Assembly: GCA_905147135.1 (NCBI GenBank)
Contig: LR990067.1
Coordinates: 5,456,001-5,520,000, forward strand
DNA from: Blastobasis lacticolella
Taxonomy: Eukaryota > Arthropoda > Insecta > Lepidoptera > Blastobasidae
DNA length: 64,000 nucleotides
Reading direction: 5' to 3'
In this document: positions 44,932 to 56,655 of the stretch, piece by piece
Position numbering within the stretch: position 1 is the stretch's first letter
How the letters are laid out: each line of letters opens with the position of its first letter
Position numbers and translations under genes: made by a program
Notes under the pieces: model-generated
Seen by the model: the letters and a program-made list of their open reading frames with translations, nothing else
What the model was told of the DNA's origin: nothing
Database searches by the model: none

Positions 44932-45050
44932 TGATGTGTTTGTATTTACCTTCCTATGTATACACCACCTACCTTCATTGCGCGCGCGTTGTGCCGCCGC
45001 GTCCAAGTACCTACTTACGTCAGTGTGTTTTACTATATCCATACAGTTCA
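44932..45050 (+). repeat. 3' LTR of the right gypsy copy
   Basis: The 119-bp LTR is preceded by ggaggaa and followed by agttg. It lacks the 30-base block, as does the left 3' LTR. Confidence 0.8.
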
Positions 45051-45565
45051 AGTTGACAAAATGGTTGTATGCATATACCTTCCTGTATTATGATATTGTT
45101 TTCTATTTTTTGTATAGGTATTGTATACATTTTTGATTGTGTAGATAGGTTAAAATTTGGTTAAGTTAGTTAAATGTAAATCTTGAAGTTTCTTATGATG
45201 TATATCAATTCTTAATTTTTTCTTAATTAATTATACACATTCTCAATGATCGACATATACAGGTGTAAAAAGACCGCTAACATTAATTGAAACTATATGT
45301 TCTACCTATGAAACTGAACAACTTTCCCCAAGAAACATACCCGCGGAAATGACTTCATAATTTTGCAACCTAAAATAAATAATTAATTGCGACGCGCAAT
45401 GTTCATCGTCCGGCGCACGCCTCTCGCTCGCCCACGTGACAAGTGGCCACTGACGTCGCACGGCCGGCCGGCCTACACGCTTTACATTGCGCGCTTTTAG
45501 TTAACTTGATTTATTTCAACTTAAATTTGAACTTTGAGTGTCTAAATTAATTGTGAACGATTTAG

Positions 45566-45868
45566 TTATCGATACTTGATATTTTTTAGTACAAAAATAC
45601 AACTATTTTTTAAAAAAGAAACTCGATTTCTGAATGAACTATGAGTTCCCGCAGGTATGTTTCTTAAAGAAAGTTGTTCAGTTTCATGGGCAAAATATGA
45701 GGTTTCAATTAATGCTAGTTTTGTTTTTACACCTATCAATCTCCGATAATTTATATACTCTTGTAGTGGTTCGTAAGTAACGTATCTGAAGACTACGATA
45801 TGACTGCTGGCGTATTCTATCATTTGAACGAGTTTAATCTCCGATAATATCCTTGACTCCCTAATCAA
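45566..45868 (-). pseudogene. Right-arm copy of the LVQMIEY coding-like segment
   Basis: This 100-codon minus-strand frame carries the same peptide as 4556-4804 (KLVQMIEYASSHIVVFRYV, then LALIET and NIPAG). It is longer at the C-terminus because of small indels. No known family is recognised. Confidence 0.35.
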
Positions 45869-45969
45869 ATAAGAATATTTGTAAGTAGGTATTTTTCTTA
45901 ATGAAGAGACTTCGTTTAAGTTTACGGATGATTACACCTATACGAAGTATTTGTATTTAATATGATGGG

Positions 45970-48087
45970 CAAGTATTTAAAGTGAGTAAAGATATTGGTA
46001 CGTACTTTTATATTAGGTTTTAGTTTTAGTTTAAATTACATTGACTAAACCACACGGTTTAGTCCTTGTAATATGAATATTTTTTTTAGTATTAAGATAA
46101 TTATTGTATATAAATAGGTATTCATATTTTTATTATTATTATGACTGTGGATGTGTTGATATTACTTTTGTAAGGTATTTAAGATTAGACGTTGTAAGTT
46201 TATAATGTTGTGTTTGCACCTATTTTATTATAAGGACTTTAGTAATTTTTTAAATGTTATTGTAGAATCGGAATATTTGACCTTCTTTGGTAATTTATTA
46301 TATATTTGTGCGCTTTCAAACAAATGAGCTTTTGCACCATAATTAGTTCTTGGAATACGTAGATTTATGTCACCTTCATACCTAGGTCTGAGTTTTTGTA
46401 TACTTTAGTTTAGAAAACAGAAAACTTATTTTAATATTTATCGACCATGATATCGTGACGTCCCTAGAGACAATATTTAACACCGAAGAACTCTGTGAAC
46501 ATTTAATTTGATTATGGTAATAGGTAATTTTACGAAATATGTATTATATTTATTTTTAAACTAAGATAGAGCATTAGTAATTATTTGTATATAATTAATA
46601 ATAGGTACATTTAGTGTTAAGTTAGGTACTATCTAAATTGGGGATTATCAATAACAAGAATTAGTGTAATGCTCTCGTAACAGTATAGTATTTAGGTAGT
46701 TGTCAAAACGGTTGTATGCATATACCATCCTGTAACATAATGTTTTTTTATTTTTTATATAGGTTTTGTATATACTTTTAATTGTGTGGAGGTTCAAATT
46801 AGGTTGACTTAGTTAAATGTAAATCATACGAGTTTCTTGTTATATCAATAAATATATACCGTGCGAATTACTCCCGTCAACGTCACAGTTTCACACAAAG
46901 TCCATCCTTCGGTGTTACATCTCTTCCTACTCTAAACACATTCTCAATGGTCGACATATATTAAAATCAAACTCCTAAAATTTACAATGAGCTTGTCAGC
47001 TTAAATATATGTCCTACTTATAACTACAGTATCTTTTATTAGTAAAACCTTTATTTTAGTCATTAAGCTACAGAATAATAACAGTGTGAGTATGTATCCA
47101 AAACCGCAGTGAAATATATGGACAACGCTAAATTAAGTAAATAAGAGAATATTAATAAATAGATATCAATGTCATGTATAATAAAGTTCTTGGAGGTAGT
47201 GCTATCTGTTGGTACATAAGCTATAAAGTATTTAAGAGAGACTGGGCGAAGTGGAGGAGTATTACTTGGTAACCAGACTCAGTTCAGATGATGATGGAGT
47301 ATCCAAGGCTGACATTTGTGTAAGAGTTTATTAGAAAATATATTATCTAGGATAAAGATACCACTTTCCATCAGGTGGCCCGCTTGCCTGTTTGCCTACC
47401 GTATGACATAAAAAAAATTATGATTCTAGTGGACATCATTTAATCAAACAAAAGCATGGTTTAAAGATATTAGTTATATTTTAATAAGCAATGTAATCCA
47501 TTATAAAATTTAGAGGTATTTATTTAAACAACATTAGCTGAATTAAACGAGATTTTATAAAACAAACAAAGTACCATAGGTAAGCCACATTTATACAAAA
47601 TTCTCACCAAATGTTATGAAACAATTATTGATCACATAATTAAATATTTACCCTTTAAAAATGGGACAGTAGTATTACGTACAATTCAATTATAAACAAT
47701 TATATAAATAAATAACACCAATACAAAATATAAAGCAACAATAATACAATGCAAGTTTGTACTTAACTCTGTGCCGGCTCTGGAGCAAAAATCCCTCCCA
47801 GTCTTTTGACTGGACCTTTATACTAACTTCTAGCCGGAAATGTCATTTCTACTCTCATTTTCGATCTCCTAAATTTACTGATAGATTGATTAGATGTTAA
47901 TTTAATTTATTACAATACTTTTAACATTATTTAACATTATTATAAATTTATTACATAAATAATTAAGGAAGTTTCTCATAAAGAGTACTTAACTGATCAA
48001 TGACAAACAATCGTTCAGAAATCACCACACTTCGTTCTGAAGTTGGTAAAATGTTTACAAAAGTATTTTAAAATATTTATTATTATT
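45970..48087. other. Non-coding part of the right arm
   Basis: It aligns with 7605-9738 and has no gene. At 45962-45969 it preserves the target site of the RTE LINE, and at 47366-47417 it carries the shared LINE tail. Confidence 0.6.
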
Positions 48088-48652
48088 ATTCAATTCAATT
48101 CGATTCAATTCAATTCAAATAATTTTTAGTTAATATAAATATTTTCAGAATACACTTATTGAAAGTCAGTAATAAACAACATAATCAATTATCAATATTA
48201 ATTAATTGAAAGTAAATACACATCACAAAATACAAAATTCATGTATGGTATGGCTACCATGTGTATAGTCATTAGTATGTGACTTACTTAATATAAAATT
48301 TAAAATACCAGTAAAATGTCATTATGTGATTATAGTAATTGAATTTTTTTAATAAACAAATTATAAAATTTAGTAAATCATTTTCTTAAAAATTCTCATA
48401 GTTCAGACTACCAAAATACAATAAATGTAATACAATAAAAATGTCACGTTATTAAAATAAAATATCACATTAAATAAAATTAAAATTAAAATAGCATATA
48501 AAAGAAAATTAAAATGTCAAATTTAATTCAAATAAAATTTATAAAGTTTTTATCAATTATAATCATAAAACAATTACTTCTCTCAAGGTTGTTTGTCCTC
48601 AAGATAATCCTGTATACTATAATATGATTTTTTAATTAGTGATTGTTTTATA
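48088..48652 (-). mobile_element. 5'-truncated LINE, 3' part with (ttgaa)n tail
   Basis: Read on the minus strand, the end of an ORF2 continues from 53033 (QSLIKKSYYSIQDYLED), then stops and runs through about 480 bases of AT-rich 3' UTR to an (attga)n tail at 48088-48115. It belongs with 53033-53165. The LINE is private to the right arm. Confidence 0.7.
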
Positions 48653-48852
48653 CAGGGTGTTTCATAATACATGTATAAAGCCGAAAGGGTGTTAAAGTAG
48701 AGCTTTCAAAGAGTGCACTGGCGACTTCATTTTATCCGGACATTGAATTTTAATTTTAATTAAAAATATTAATTTTTAAAGATAAATAACCATATCGACT
48801 ACGTTGAAGCGCAGCTCTATTTCAAGTTGATGATCATATAAAAAACAGGTTA

Positions 48853-49294
48853 ACAACCTCGTGCGACCCCTATCGAAACAAAGCAACCTCCTTAAGCCTA
48901 CTACCAGGAGCTTAATGCTGCGTACACACCGGGCGATGTGTAACGCGCACCCGTTTCGGCCAACGATTGTCCGTTAGCGTGTGCCGGCCGGCAATCCGCA
49001 GTGCAACGTGGCGGTAACATCAAACGGCTAGAAGTAATCATCCAATCGCAGTTTGGGCGGATACCGAAGGCCAACAAACAAACGTGCAAATACGAGCCCG
49101 AATCGGTTCCCAAAACTTCCAAAGATCGTTTGCTTGACCACGAAATGCAAGTATTAGACGTTAGAAGTCCAAATAATACGGCCGACAGCCCTTCGTTGGC
49201 GTACGTTGAGTGTGTACACACCATAAGGACGAGTAATAACCTCGTGCCATTCATATCAAAACAAACCAACCTCCTACATCTTACTACCAGGCGT
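48853..49294. repeat. Direct 56-bp repeats around a GC-richer insert
   Basis: The block aacctcgtgcgacccctatc at 48853 recurs in modified form at 49239, each followed by caacctcct and ctaccagg. Between them, 48909-49238 is GC-richer and holds gcgtacacaccg near one side and gtgtgtacacacc near the other. Frames on both strands here (48901-49269 and 49001-49348) overlap and resemble nothing known. Confidence 0.45.
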
Positions 49295-49395
49295 CGAACT
49301 AAATGTTACCTACTTATCTACATGAATAGGCTCTACCAAATTAACTAGGAACTTGCCTACACTAATTATTTTCGATAGGTAGGTATGCTTAAATA

Positions 49396-49735
49396 GTCGG
49401 AGCGTCGGTGGCCTAAGGTTGCGGTATCCGACTCGTACGCGAGAGGTACCGGGTTCGAATCCCACTGCCGCCATGTACCAATAACTCTTTTCTAAGTTAT
49501 GCACATTAGCTGAATACTAACCGATGCTTTTACGGTGAGGGAAATCATCGTGATGAAACTTACACATTCAGTTCAGACGACTGAATGTGTAAGTAACCAT
49601 GATCCAATCTGGTCAGGTTCCCTTGGTAGCAGGGTTAGGAGCCAGGAATGTCAGATGGCAGTCGCTCCACTGCAATTAATTACCTAATCTGCTAAATCCT
49701 AGATCATGGAGCATAGTCAAGGCGGATCACGGGCA
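49396..49735 (+). mobile_element. tRNA-derived SINE
   Basis: The head has a tRNA-like layout: ggtggcctaaggttgcgg near the A box and gggttcgaatccc at 49451-49463 as the B box, so transcription by RNA polymerase III is likely. The body includes ggtgagggaaatcatcgtga. An inverted relative lies at 49891-50043. The acceptor stem does not close and there is a long unrelated body, so it is not a tRNA gene. Confidence 0.75.
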
Positions 49736-49738
49736 CGG

Positions 49739-49779
49739 AAAATAATTTTGTGCACGGGCTTCGTGCACAAAATTATTTT
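49739..49779. repeat. Perfect 18-bp hairpin
   Basis: The stem aaaataattttgtgcacg, loop ggctt, and stem cgtgcacaaaattatttt are fully complementary. It lies at the 3' end of the SINE and may be the fold-back end of that insertion or an independent palindrome. Confidence 0.85.
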
Positions 49780-49824
49780 TACTAGGTACTTACCTAACAA
49801 GACAAACCACCTCAGCATAACATA

Positions 49825-49846
49825 GGTAGGTAGGTAGGTACCTACG
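49825..49846. repeat. Short aggt microsatellite
   Basis: This is a run of taggtaggtaggtaggtacc type. Similar motifs are scattered through the window. Confidence 0.7.
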
Positions 49847-49890
49847 TAAGTAAAAATTACTTACATACTACATAAAAAAAACTTTTGCAG

Positions 49891-50043
49891 ATTTCATCAT
49901 GATGTTTCCCTCACCATAAGAGCATCGGTTAGAATTCAACTAATGTACATAACTCAGAAAAGAGTCATTGGTACATTGCCACTGCGGGATTCGAACCTCT
50001 CTCGCTTACAAGTCGGATACTCAACCGCCCAGCCACCAACGTT
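49891..50043 (-). mobile_element. tRNA-derived SINE, inverted copy
   Basis: The complement reads gttggtggctgggcggttga, then ggttcgaatcc (B box at 49987-49997), then ggtgagggaaacatcatgat. It matches the head and first body part of the SINE at 49396 in opposite orientation. Confidence 0.75.
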
Positions 50044-50049
50044 CTTGAA

Positions 50050-51480
50050 AAACATACTTAACATAACTAAAACAGAATTCGTTCAATTGATAAAATCGTT
50101 CTACATAGATAAGTAGGTACTATGTCCTACTAAAATGGTTCACTCATCTAGGGACCTACGTAGCGTAGGGAACCACTTAGTTTTGTTGAAACAGATTACA
50201 GTCAGGTTTTACGAAATACCTACATGTTTTCATGAACAGATAAAAGCGTTGTCTTTTCTACCTAACCGTCGGAAAAGAACCTCCTAACGTCACGATTAGT
50301 TACTAGCTAGGTAGCATCTCTTAAATTCTAGCTAGAACTTAGACCTTTAAAGCATGTAGGTACGTACCTTTTTAAAGTTATTTTATGAAAACAAACAGCG
50401 TCAGGTGCCATGCTTTTTTGCTTTCTTGTGGCTCGGATGACTGATAGGTATTAACTATCAAGTAAGCTTGCTATCGTATCATAGCGTAGGTAGGTACACA
50501 CACACAAATACACAACACTACGCAGGCTCTGGTTGCCTTGCTAGCTTGCATTTATGCACAGAATAATGATTATCACAATACTTAAACGTTGAACACTGAA
50601 CACAGACAAGACTGCGTTAATACTGGTACCTGAAGCTATAAATCATTCGTTCACATCGTTAACACTCTTATCACAGTTATCTTGACAATAGGTACTTAGG
50701 TATCCTACAACTACAACGCAATAATCATTTCGGTCACGCGAAAAGCTAAAAACTGAATGAAAACCGTGGGTCAAACAACAAAATAAAGAACGGCCCGCCA
50801 AAGTATTCTATTTTTAGATTTTTTGTTTTCTGTGTCTATTTTGATGTCAAAGGCGCCGCCACAGCTCCGGCGTCGACCTTGACCTTGATGGCACGTGCAA
50901 AAGGATTCTTATACTTAGGGATCCGTGTTTTAGGGGTCTTACTTATTTCGCCTTTTATGTTCTCTCGTTTTATGTTCTCCTGGTAGTTGCACCATAATGT
51001 TAATTTTTTTTTATTTGATAAAGTGAGTCCAACTGTGGGCTTAATAATAATCCTTATGATGACGGTGATGGCCTACATTTGCTTATCACTATTTTATCGG
51101 GTAGTTTGGTACAATGACAGTAACCTAGACAGTAATTTCTAAAATTGTGTTTGGGTCCGTGCTCCACCTAGGTGACCTAGGTTCTCCAATTGGGTGAAGC
51201 ATGGGATATTTACAGGTATAGCTCCATCAACTAAGAATCATTTAGTTAATTTTAGTTGATGAGAAATGTTCGTGAAAACGATAGGTACGATTACCTACGC
51301 GACACTGAAACATGACTGACAGACATGACATGAGAAAGCAAACTCGTAAAAAGACAAAGATGTTACATTAATTAGAGTTTGCTACATTAATATGCTACAG
51401 TAATTTGAATAAGACTACTTTGCTATTAGTTAGGTGGTGGTGCACTTTCGTAAAAACTATGAGTGAACTTTTTGAATTAA
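50050..51480. other. TIR element interior, no gene recognised
   Basis: No frame of interest is present. There is a short GC-rich patch at 50860-50910 and a CA-rich stretch near 50495. Confidence 0.5.
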
Positions 51481-51689
51481 AATCATAATTGATACAATAT
51501 TTTTTTGTACAGAACCCTCAAACCAAAAAATACAAAACGGATAATTTAGACCTCCTTAATATTGCGCCTAGTACGTGGGGTGTCCATAAAATAAGCCAGT
51601 GCAAATACAGGCATGACGCATTTCATCTTAGTCCTCACAGTGACAACGCATCTGCTGTTCTGCATTTTTGTTGCCTGCAACCTAAATGC

Positions 51690-51765
51690 TTAAATCGTAG
51701 ATATAATGGGCGACGGTTACCGCTTGCCTTCAGGTGGACTATCACTGCGTAGCATAAAACAAGTA
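51690..51765 (+). mobile_element. Possible decayed LINE/SINE 3' end
   Basis: The phrase tgggcgacggttaccgcttg followed by ccttcaggtgg and tagcataaaac resembles the 3' end of lepidopteran retroposons like the one at 9030-9092, with several changes. Confidence 0.4.
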
Positions 51766-51826
51766 ATTGTACTGCCACTAGGCCACTAGGTACATATTTG
51801 TTTCTTAAGCGTTGTTGACACTAAAA

Positions 51827-52073
51827 ACTAGTAACAGACGTTCCCCTTTTTCTGGAGCCAACCAACTGTTAGTTGCAGTTGATACTAATCCTTACGCAGG
51901 ATAAAATAGTCGCATTTGAGTGCGGAATACGTGGTCGGACGTCCGACCTAGGACGGCATTCCCGCGCATCCGTATTAACCCAAAAGCTGCTTTATTTTGT
52001 ACTTCGTAAGGATTAGTATCGACTGCAACTGATGGTTGGTCGGCTCAAGGCAAATCGTAGCGTCTGTGACTTG
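51827..52073. mobile_element. MITE with long inverted ends
   Basis: The left arm contains gttgcagttgatactaatcc and the right arm carries its near complement ggattagtatcgactgcaac. The arms extend for about 60 bases, from about 51827 and to about 52073. The centre is GC-rich. A single end of the same family sits at 57288-57340. No target duplication was resolved. Confidence 0.7.
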
Positions 52074-52079
52074 TAAATT

Positions 52080-53000
52080 GACCAAATGGTAAAACCGGGT
52101 CTCTTGACCGTACCTAGTACGTAAATAGTGTTGCTAGGTATTTTTTCAGCTTTTCAAATTTAATATTCACCTTCTTGAATTCATACATGAGTAGAATTTA
52201 ATAATTACTATTAGATAGGTACTAAAATGACGTCTTTCCTTATTTCGGAGCTGGCGGAAAAGTTTAACGAGAAGTGCATAAAGTTGTGCCAAGGCTCACC
52301 ACATGCATTCAACAGGATGTAGGCTGTGTGAAAAAATAGTCAATAAAGTGTAACAACACTTCCCAAAAATATTAAAATCTAGTGAATGTACTTTATGGAC
52401 ACCCTGTGTTATCAGTATCCCGTACAAGGTCCACCTGCTTCAGTCATGACTGCCTAGTACAATAGAAGATATGGCGCAGACGCGAAATCAAGCTGTAACT
52501 TTTTTGCCTATTAATGTTTATTGTGTTTTCGCAATTAGTTTGAAGACTATGTACCTAGGTGCAACATTGTGTTGAAGGCAAAAAAAAACAAATAAATTAA
52601 AGTAGAAACAAACATCGAAATGTCTTGTTTTTGTGCCGGACTGCTCACGAGCTGCTTGTAATAATAATGTTATTAACCAGCCACTTGAGGTATTGATCGC
52701 AGTGATCTTTAGACTGAATTTTAAAACTCATATGAAACGGTAGGTAGAAAAGACTTAGAGGGACAAAACCTATATCCTATCTGTAACTGGTAAAATTGTA
52801 TTATTCAGTTGATTGACCTGATTATGAACTTGAGTGATCTATTACAACTGATTTCTAGAGATGCGGTCTTTCGTTTTCAAAATGTGATTATCGACATTGA
52901 AAAAGAAAAAGTTCGATAGTCATTTTCTCGGTAACTATTCTAAGCACGAAAAAAATAATTGTACCTATCGTTTTAATACGTTTAGCACTCCATCCAGTTC
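52080..53000. other. TIR element interior, right part, no gene recognised
   Basis: The 64-codon frame 52897-53091 runs through the terminal inverted repeat and is not meaningful. The words ggacaccctgtg near 52395 resemble a transposon end but have no partner that I could find. Confidence 0.45.
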
Positions 53001-53032
53001 ACGGCTTTATACATGTATTATGAAACACCCTG

Positions 53033-53165
53033 TATATCCCATAAATGCATTGTCAGTCATATTTAATACGTTTTCCGGTAGTTTATTATAAAATCTAATA
53101 CTATGCCCCACAAAAGATGTATTTGCTTTTGTTAATCTAGTTCTGGGAATAAGTAGTTTGTATTT
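53033..53165 (-). pseudogene. LINE ORF2 C-terminal fragment
   Basis: The minus-strand frame NKYKLLIPRTRLTKANTSF, then IRFYNKLPENVLNM, is the characteristic C-terminus of Jockey/CR1-group ORF2 proteins. It is interrupted after NAFMGY by the TIR element. Deleting that element and one TA joins it in frame to the rest at 48650. Confidence 0.75.
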
Positions 53166-53673
53166 ATTAATCACGATATTTAATACCAATCAAAACATAC
53201 TAAAATACCTTATATCTAACAAGCTCGTAGTGATTCGTAACTAACGTATTTGAACCCTGCGATATGACCGCTGCCGCATTCTATCATTTGAACGATCGCT
53301 GATAATACAGGGAAACCGATAGACTTCACAGTTCATGTCGACCTTTATTTTGAGCGCTGACGGGCCGTAGGGAATGACCGGCTCGAGGTTATAATAGAAA
53401 CGAAAACGTTAGTTAAATGTGCATTTATTTCTATCTCACTTAATTACAACATTAAACTCTTAACAATTAATAAGCGACCAAACACGATACTTTAGATACA
53501 TAACCAATCAGGTGTTAGGATATGTAATAAATTGAACATTAAAAACATTGAACCTCGAAGTCTCTGCTCGAAGTCGGTCAGAAACTATATTTGTGAAAAT
53601 GTATTAAATTCAATAGTGAAGCCACTTTTTTTTAATTAATTATTTATTGCATTTATTTTACACATCACTACAT

Positions 53674-53872
53674 AGTATAAAACAAAGTCGCTTTCTCTGT
53701 CCCTATGTCCCTTTGTATGCTTAAATCTTTGAAACTACGCAACGGATTTTGATGCGGGTTTCAACAGCAGATAGAGTGATTCAAGAGGAAGGTTTATAAG
53801 CAAGTAGAAAGAGGGTAGGTAGGAGTAAAGTAGGTGTACGCGAACGAAGTCGCGCCGGGTCCACTAGTCTAC
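53674..53872 (-). mobile_element. LINE 3' tail (RTE-like), inverted
   Basis: On the minus strand it begins actagtggacccggcgcgac and contains gcatcaaaatccgttgcgta, the same layout as the tail at 39652-39834. The left arm lacks it: near 10235 it reads straight from ttacatactatatagc. It was therefore inserted after the duplication. Confidence 0.65.
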
Positions 53873-54313
53873 TATATAGCAATATCTTATATTTTTTTTA
53901 AAAGACGTTCAGACGTGCAGACGTTCCGGGAGCGCGTTACACGATTCGCAGCAGATAGAGAGAGGGATAGAACGTGACGGCATTCGAGCTGCTGCATCGA
54001 CGCGGGATATACGAGTGAAAGCGAAGCCCTAAATATAAAATTTAATATCTAGAATCAGAATAAAATACTGCAAATTATAATAATTAATTATTTTCATTTT
54101 ATTAAATTAAATCCAAATTATTATTTAAAACTATTAATCCTATCACAGGCTACTTTATTTACCAATTTATCTTGGAGGAAATAATTAACAGGACTGATTA
54201 AATTCAAAAAAAAAAAGCAATAGAAAATAACCACTGCGACGCAGACGCAGTGATGTCGGGTAAGCAAGCGAAGTCAAAACGATAGCCGTTATGCGCTTAT
54301 TACACATGACTAA

Positions 54314-54492
54314 ATTTAGTTACAAAATTCAGAAGCAAAAAGCGTAAGACCAAATTAAAGTGGAATGCACTTTTGTAAAGCGGAGCAACACGTAACATAA
54401 TATAAGTGATACAAAAATGGACCTTATTTAATGAGCAATAAATTCCACTTTGATTCGCTCTCCATCTTTATGCTTCTTAATTTAGTTACTTT
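54314..54492. repeat. Damaged copy of the fold-back element
   Basis: This is the partner of 10682-10879. The right arm is intact, but most of the left arm between gtggaatgca and the centre is deleted, so it can no longer form the full hairpin. Confidence 0.65.
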
Positions 54493-54854
54493 TTTAAATT
54501 GTCGTTACTCATACTTAGTGTTGCTAGTCGTCGAAAACTCGTAGCAAGCCCCTTTACTGTGACATCTTTAAAATATTCTGATTGAAGTCGGGGTTGAATA
54601 TCTTGAAAATGCTTGGAATATCTCTTTCTCGGGCATTATATCAATATTGAAACTAAACAGTTCTTTCTAAGAATTGTTTTTTACATAAACTATGTATACA
54701 ATGTCACATCTCTTCGTAACATCCCTCTAAATATAATAATTATCAATGCTCGACATGTACACATATATAATAAATAGTTGTATAAATTACACACAAAATA
54801 TTTAAGAAAAAAGAAGTATATTACAATGAAATTAGAAGAAGATTCTAGGCTGAC

Positions 54855-55005
54855 TAACTACACATACTAACTACTACACTGTACTACACCAACTAATTAC
54901 TACACTATACTAAACTAACTACATATTACACTATACTAAACTAACTACGTACTACTCTATACTAAACTAACTAACTACTACACAATACTAAACTAACTAC
55001 ACTAT
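54855..55005. repeat. Tandem repeat, right-arm copy
   Basis: Units of actaaactaactactacac type correspond to 11265-11402, with a different number and order of variants. Confidence 0.7.
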
Positions 55006-55924
55006 TTTTTTTTAAGTCTATGCAATTAGATCTTAGCGGCAGTTGAAAATAGATTAAAATATAGTAATTAAAAAAATACAATATTACAAAATACGAGTGT
55101 CCGACCCGTTCGATTGATGAGCAAGGAAGGCTTGAATTGCTTTTTATTAATTTACGATTCACGATTAGTTTAGGATGGTACAACACTGTTAACACTGCAC
55201 TCGATCGCAAATAAACCCGACGTAGCTGGAACATGACACACGTTTGATGATAAACTTACATGCAGGTTATCACAATTTCACTGTAGGTACCTAGTGTCAA
55301 CAGACGACAAGCCTTTGATTTTTTTTTCATTAGCAAAGTAACTGAGGACGATTTCTTTACTATGAATAAATGTAGAAAAGCAGCCTGCCAAAATAAAAGT
55401 ACTTGCAAATATTTACAACTAAAACAAAAAATTACTACTTAACTAATTACTATATAATATATGATCAAAATCCTTATAAAAGTCGTAATTACATCTAAAT
55501 AACTAAACTACATAAAAAAAATTAAAAATTTACTGAACAACGTAAAAACTAAGTGGAATATAATTAATGAGTGTATAAATAAAAAACAAAAAAAAGGAAA
55601 AATCTTGCATGCTGATTTCCATCTATTTTTTCTAAAACTGTGATATCGTCACTTTCCCAAAAATTTCTAATATTTATACCAAATTCTCTCGTTCTCACAA
55701 TTTCACGTTTCTGCGTGTCACGACAGCATAAAAAGAGGATTCATATATCTCGACATCACAACAATCGCATCGTCCCAGACGCCGTATCGGATAGCATACT
55801 AGATAGATACTCCCCGCGCTCATAACATCGAAACCATTAATCACAGAATTATTTTATTGGCATCTTAATTTTCAAACCGCATTGCACAACTAAATAATCT
55901 TCCACTCCGCGACCAAATTTATAG

Positions 55925-56250
55925 TTGCTGAAACAATGTCTTTTAAAAAAGAAGGACGGCGGTATCAGACCCATTACCTTCGGTATGACCTATAGCGTTG
56001 GGGCTAAAATCTGCTGCAAGAATACACCGGTACAGTTAGGTTTTGGGTCACGTGGTGTGTGTGTGAAGCTGCCGTTTATTCATTGTAACTTAATTAAAAC
56101 AAGATTGTGGACAAGCGTTGCTGAAGTTGGATGTAAGAAACGCTTTCGATTCGGTGGTCAGAAGTGCACTACTTACGCATGTGAAAGACAAAATTCCAAA
56201 GGTGGACTGGCAGAAATGTATGGACACCAGCCTATATGAAAAATAACGAT
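55925..56250 (+). pseudogene. Non-LTR reverse transcriptase fragment
   Basis: One frame reads KKKDGGIRPITFGMTYSVGA and PVQLGFGSRG. A second, shifted frame from about 56117 reads LLKLDVRNAFDSVVRSALLT, which contains the first catalytic Asp block, then HVKDKIPKV. The GGIRPI and NAFDSV pairing is typical of a LINE RT class that I cannot place further. It is broken and short. Confidence 0.65.
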
Positions 56251-56384
56251 GAGCGATATGTCTTTGAAAAGTAATTTTAATTTACTGCAACTTTTTCCAT
56301 GGCGATGATTCTAGAATCGTTGTGCGAAAAAAGATTATGGTAAATACAATAGGTCATAATAGTACAAAATTATGTTTAATTTAA

Positions 56385-56655
56385 TTGCACATACATTTTT
56401 TCTCACCGCAATTCAAAGATTATCGATGTAGTAAAATTTATAGAAAATGAAAAATCCTTTCAAATGACATATCGCTCTACGTTATTGATCATGTAGGCCG
56501 AATTATTCATAACAAAATTAAATTTACTTTAATTGACCATAACTTTTTTCTCACAGCTATTCAAGGATTTTCACCGCAGTAAAAGTTGTAAAAAATATAA
56601 AAACTTTAAAATAACATGTCGCTCAACGTTATTGGTCATATAGGCTGGGTTGTCC
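56385..56655. repeat. Diverged tandem pair of about 150 bp
   Basis: The words ttttttctcaccgcaattca (about 56397) and ttttttctcacagctattca (about 56544) start two units. Both continue through aaaat/aaaac-rich sequence to cgctctacgttattgatcat and cgctcaacgttattggtcat. No function is apparent. Confidence 0.6.

Larger units (their letters stand above)
37330..45050 (+). mobile_element. Deleted Ty3/gypsy element, right copy, with nested insertions
   Basis: This is the same insertion as 933-3163, with LTRs at 37330-37474 and 44932-45050 and the same agttg target duplication (37325-37329 and 45051-45055). It has grown from 2.2 to 7.7 kb through three later insertions: a MITE (38882-39132), a LINE tail (39652-39834) and LTR element B (39839-44871). 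Confidence 0.85.
48653..53032. mobile_element. 4.4 kb element with perfect 31-bp inverted ends and TA duplication
   Basis: The left end starts cagggtgtttcataatacat and the right end (53002-53032) is its exact complement over 31 bases. TA flanks both sides (48651-48652 and 53033-53034). Removing the element plus one TA restores the LINE frame. TA targeting suggests the Tc1/mariner superfamily, but no transposase is seen, so this is either a large non-autonomous element or one whose transposase has decayed beyond recognition. It carries two SINEs, a MITE and a perfect hairpin. Confidence 0.75.
36388..55712. repeat. Right arm of the large direct segmental duplication
   Basis: This is the partner of 1-12150 in the same orientation. 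It is about 7 kb longer because it carries several private insertions: a MITE, a LINE tail, an LTR element, a LINE with a TIR element inside it, and a second LINE tail. It lacks the pogo-like and RTE insertions of the left arm and so preserves both empty sites, at 45142 and 45962-45969. Homology to the left arm begins inside a LINE endonuclease fragment that extends further left here, because the left arm is cut by the window edge. Confidence 0.9.

Noticed and set aside
48901..49348. Overlapping frames of 115-122 codons on both strands
   Set aside because: They overlap on opposite strands within a GC-richer insert, have no motif and read into flanking repeats.
49420..49475. tRNA gene
   Set aside because: A and B box words are present, but the acceptor arm does not pair and a long SINE body follows. 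A relative in inverse orientation nearby shows that it is a retroposon.
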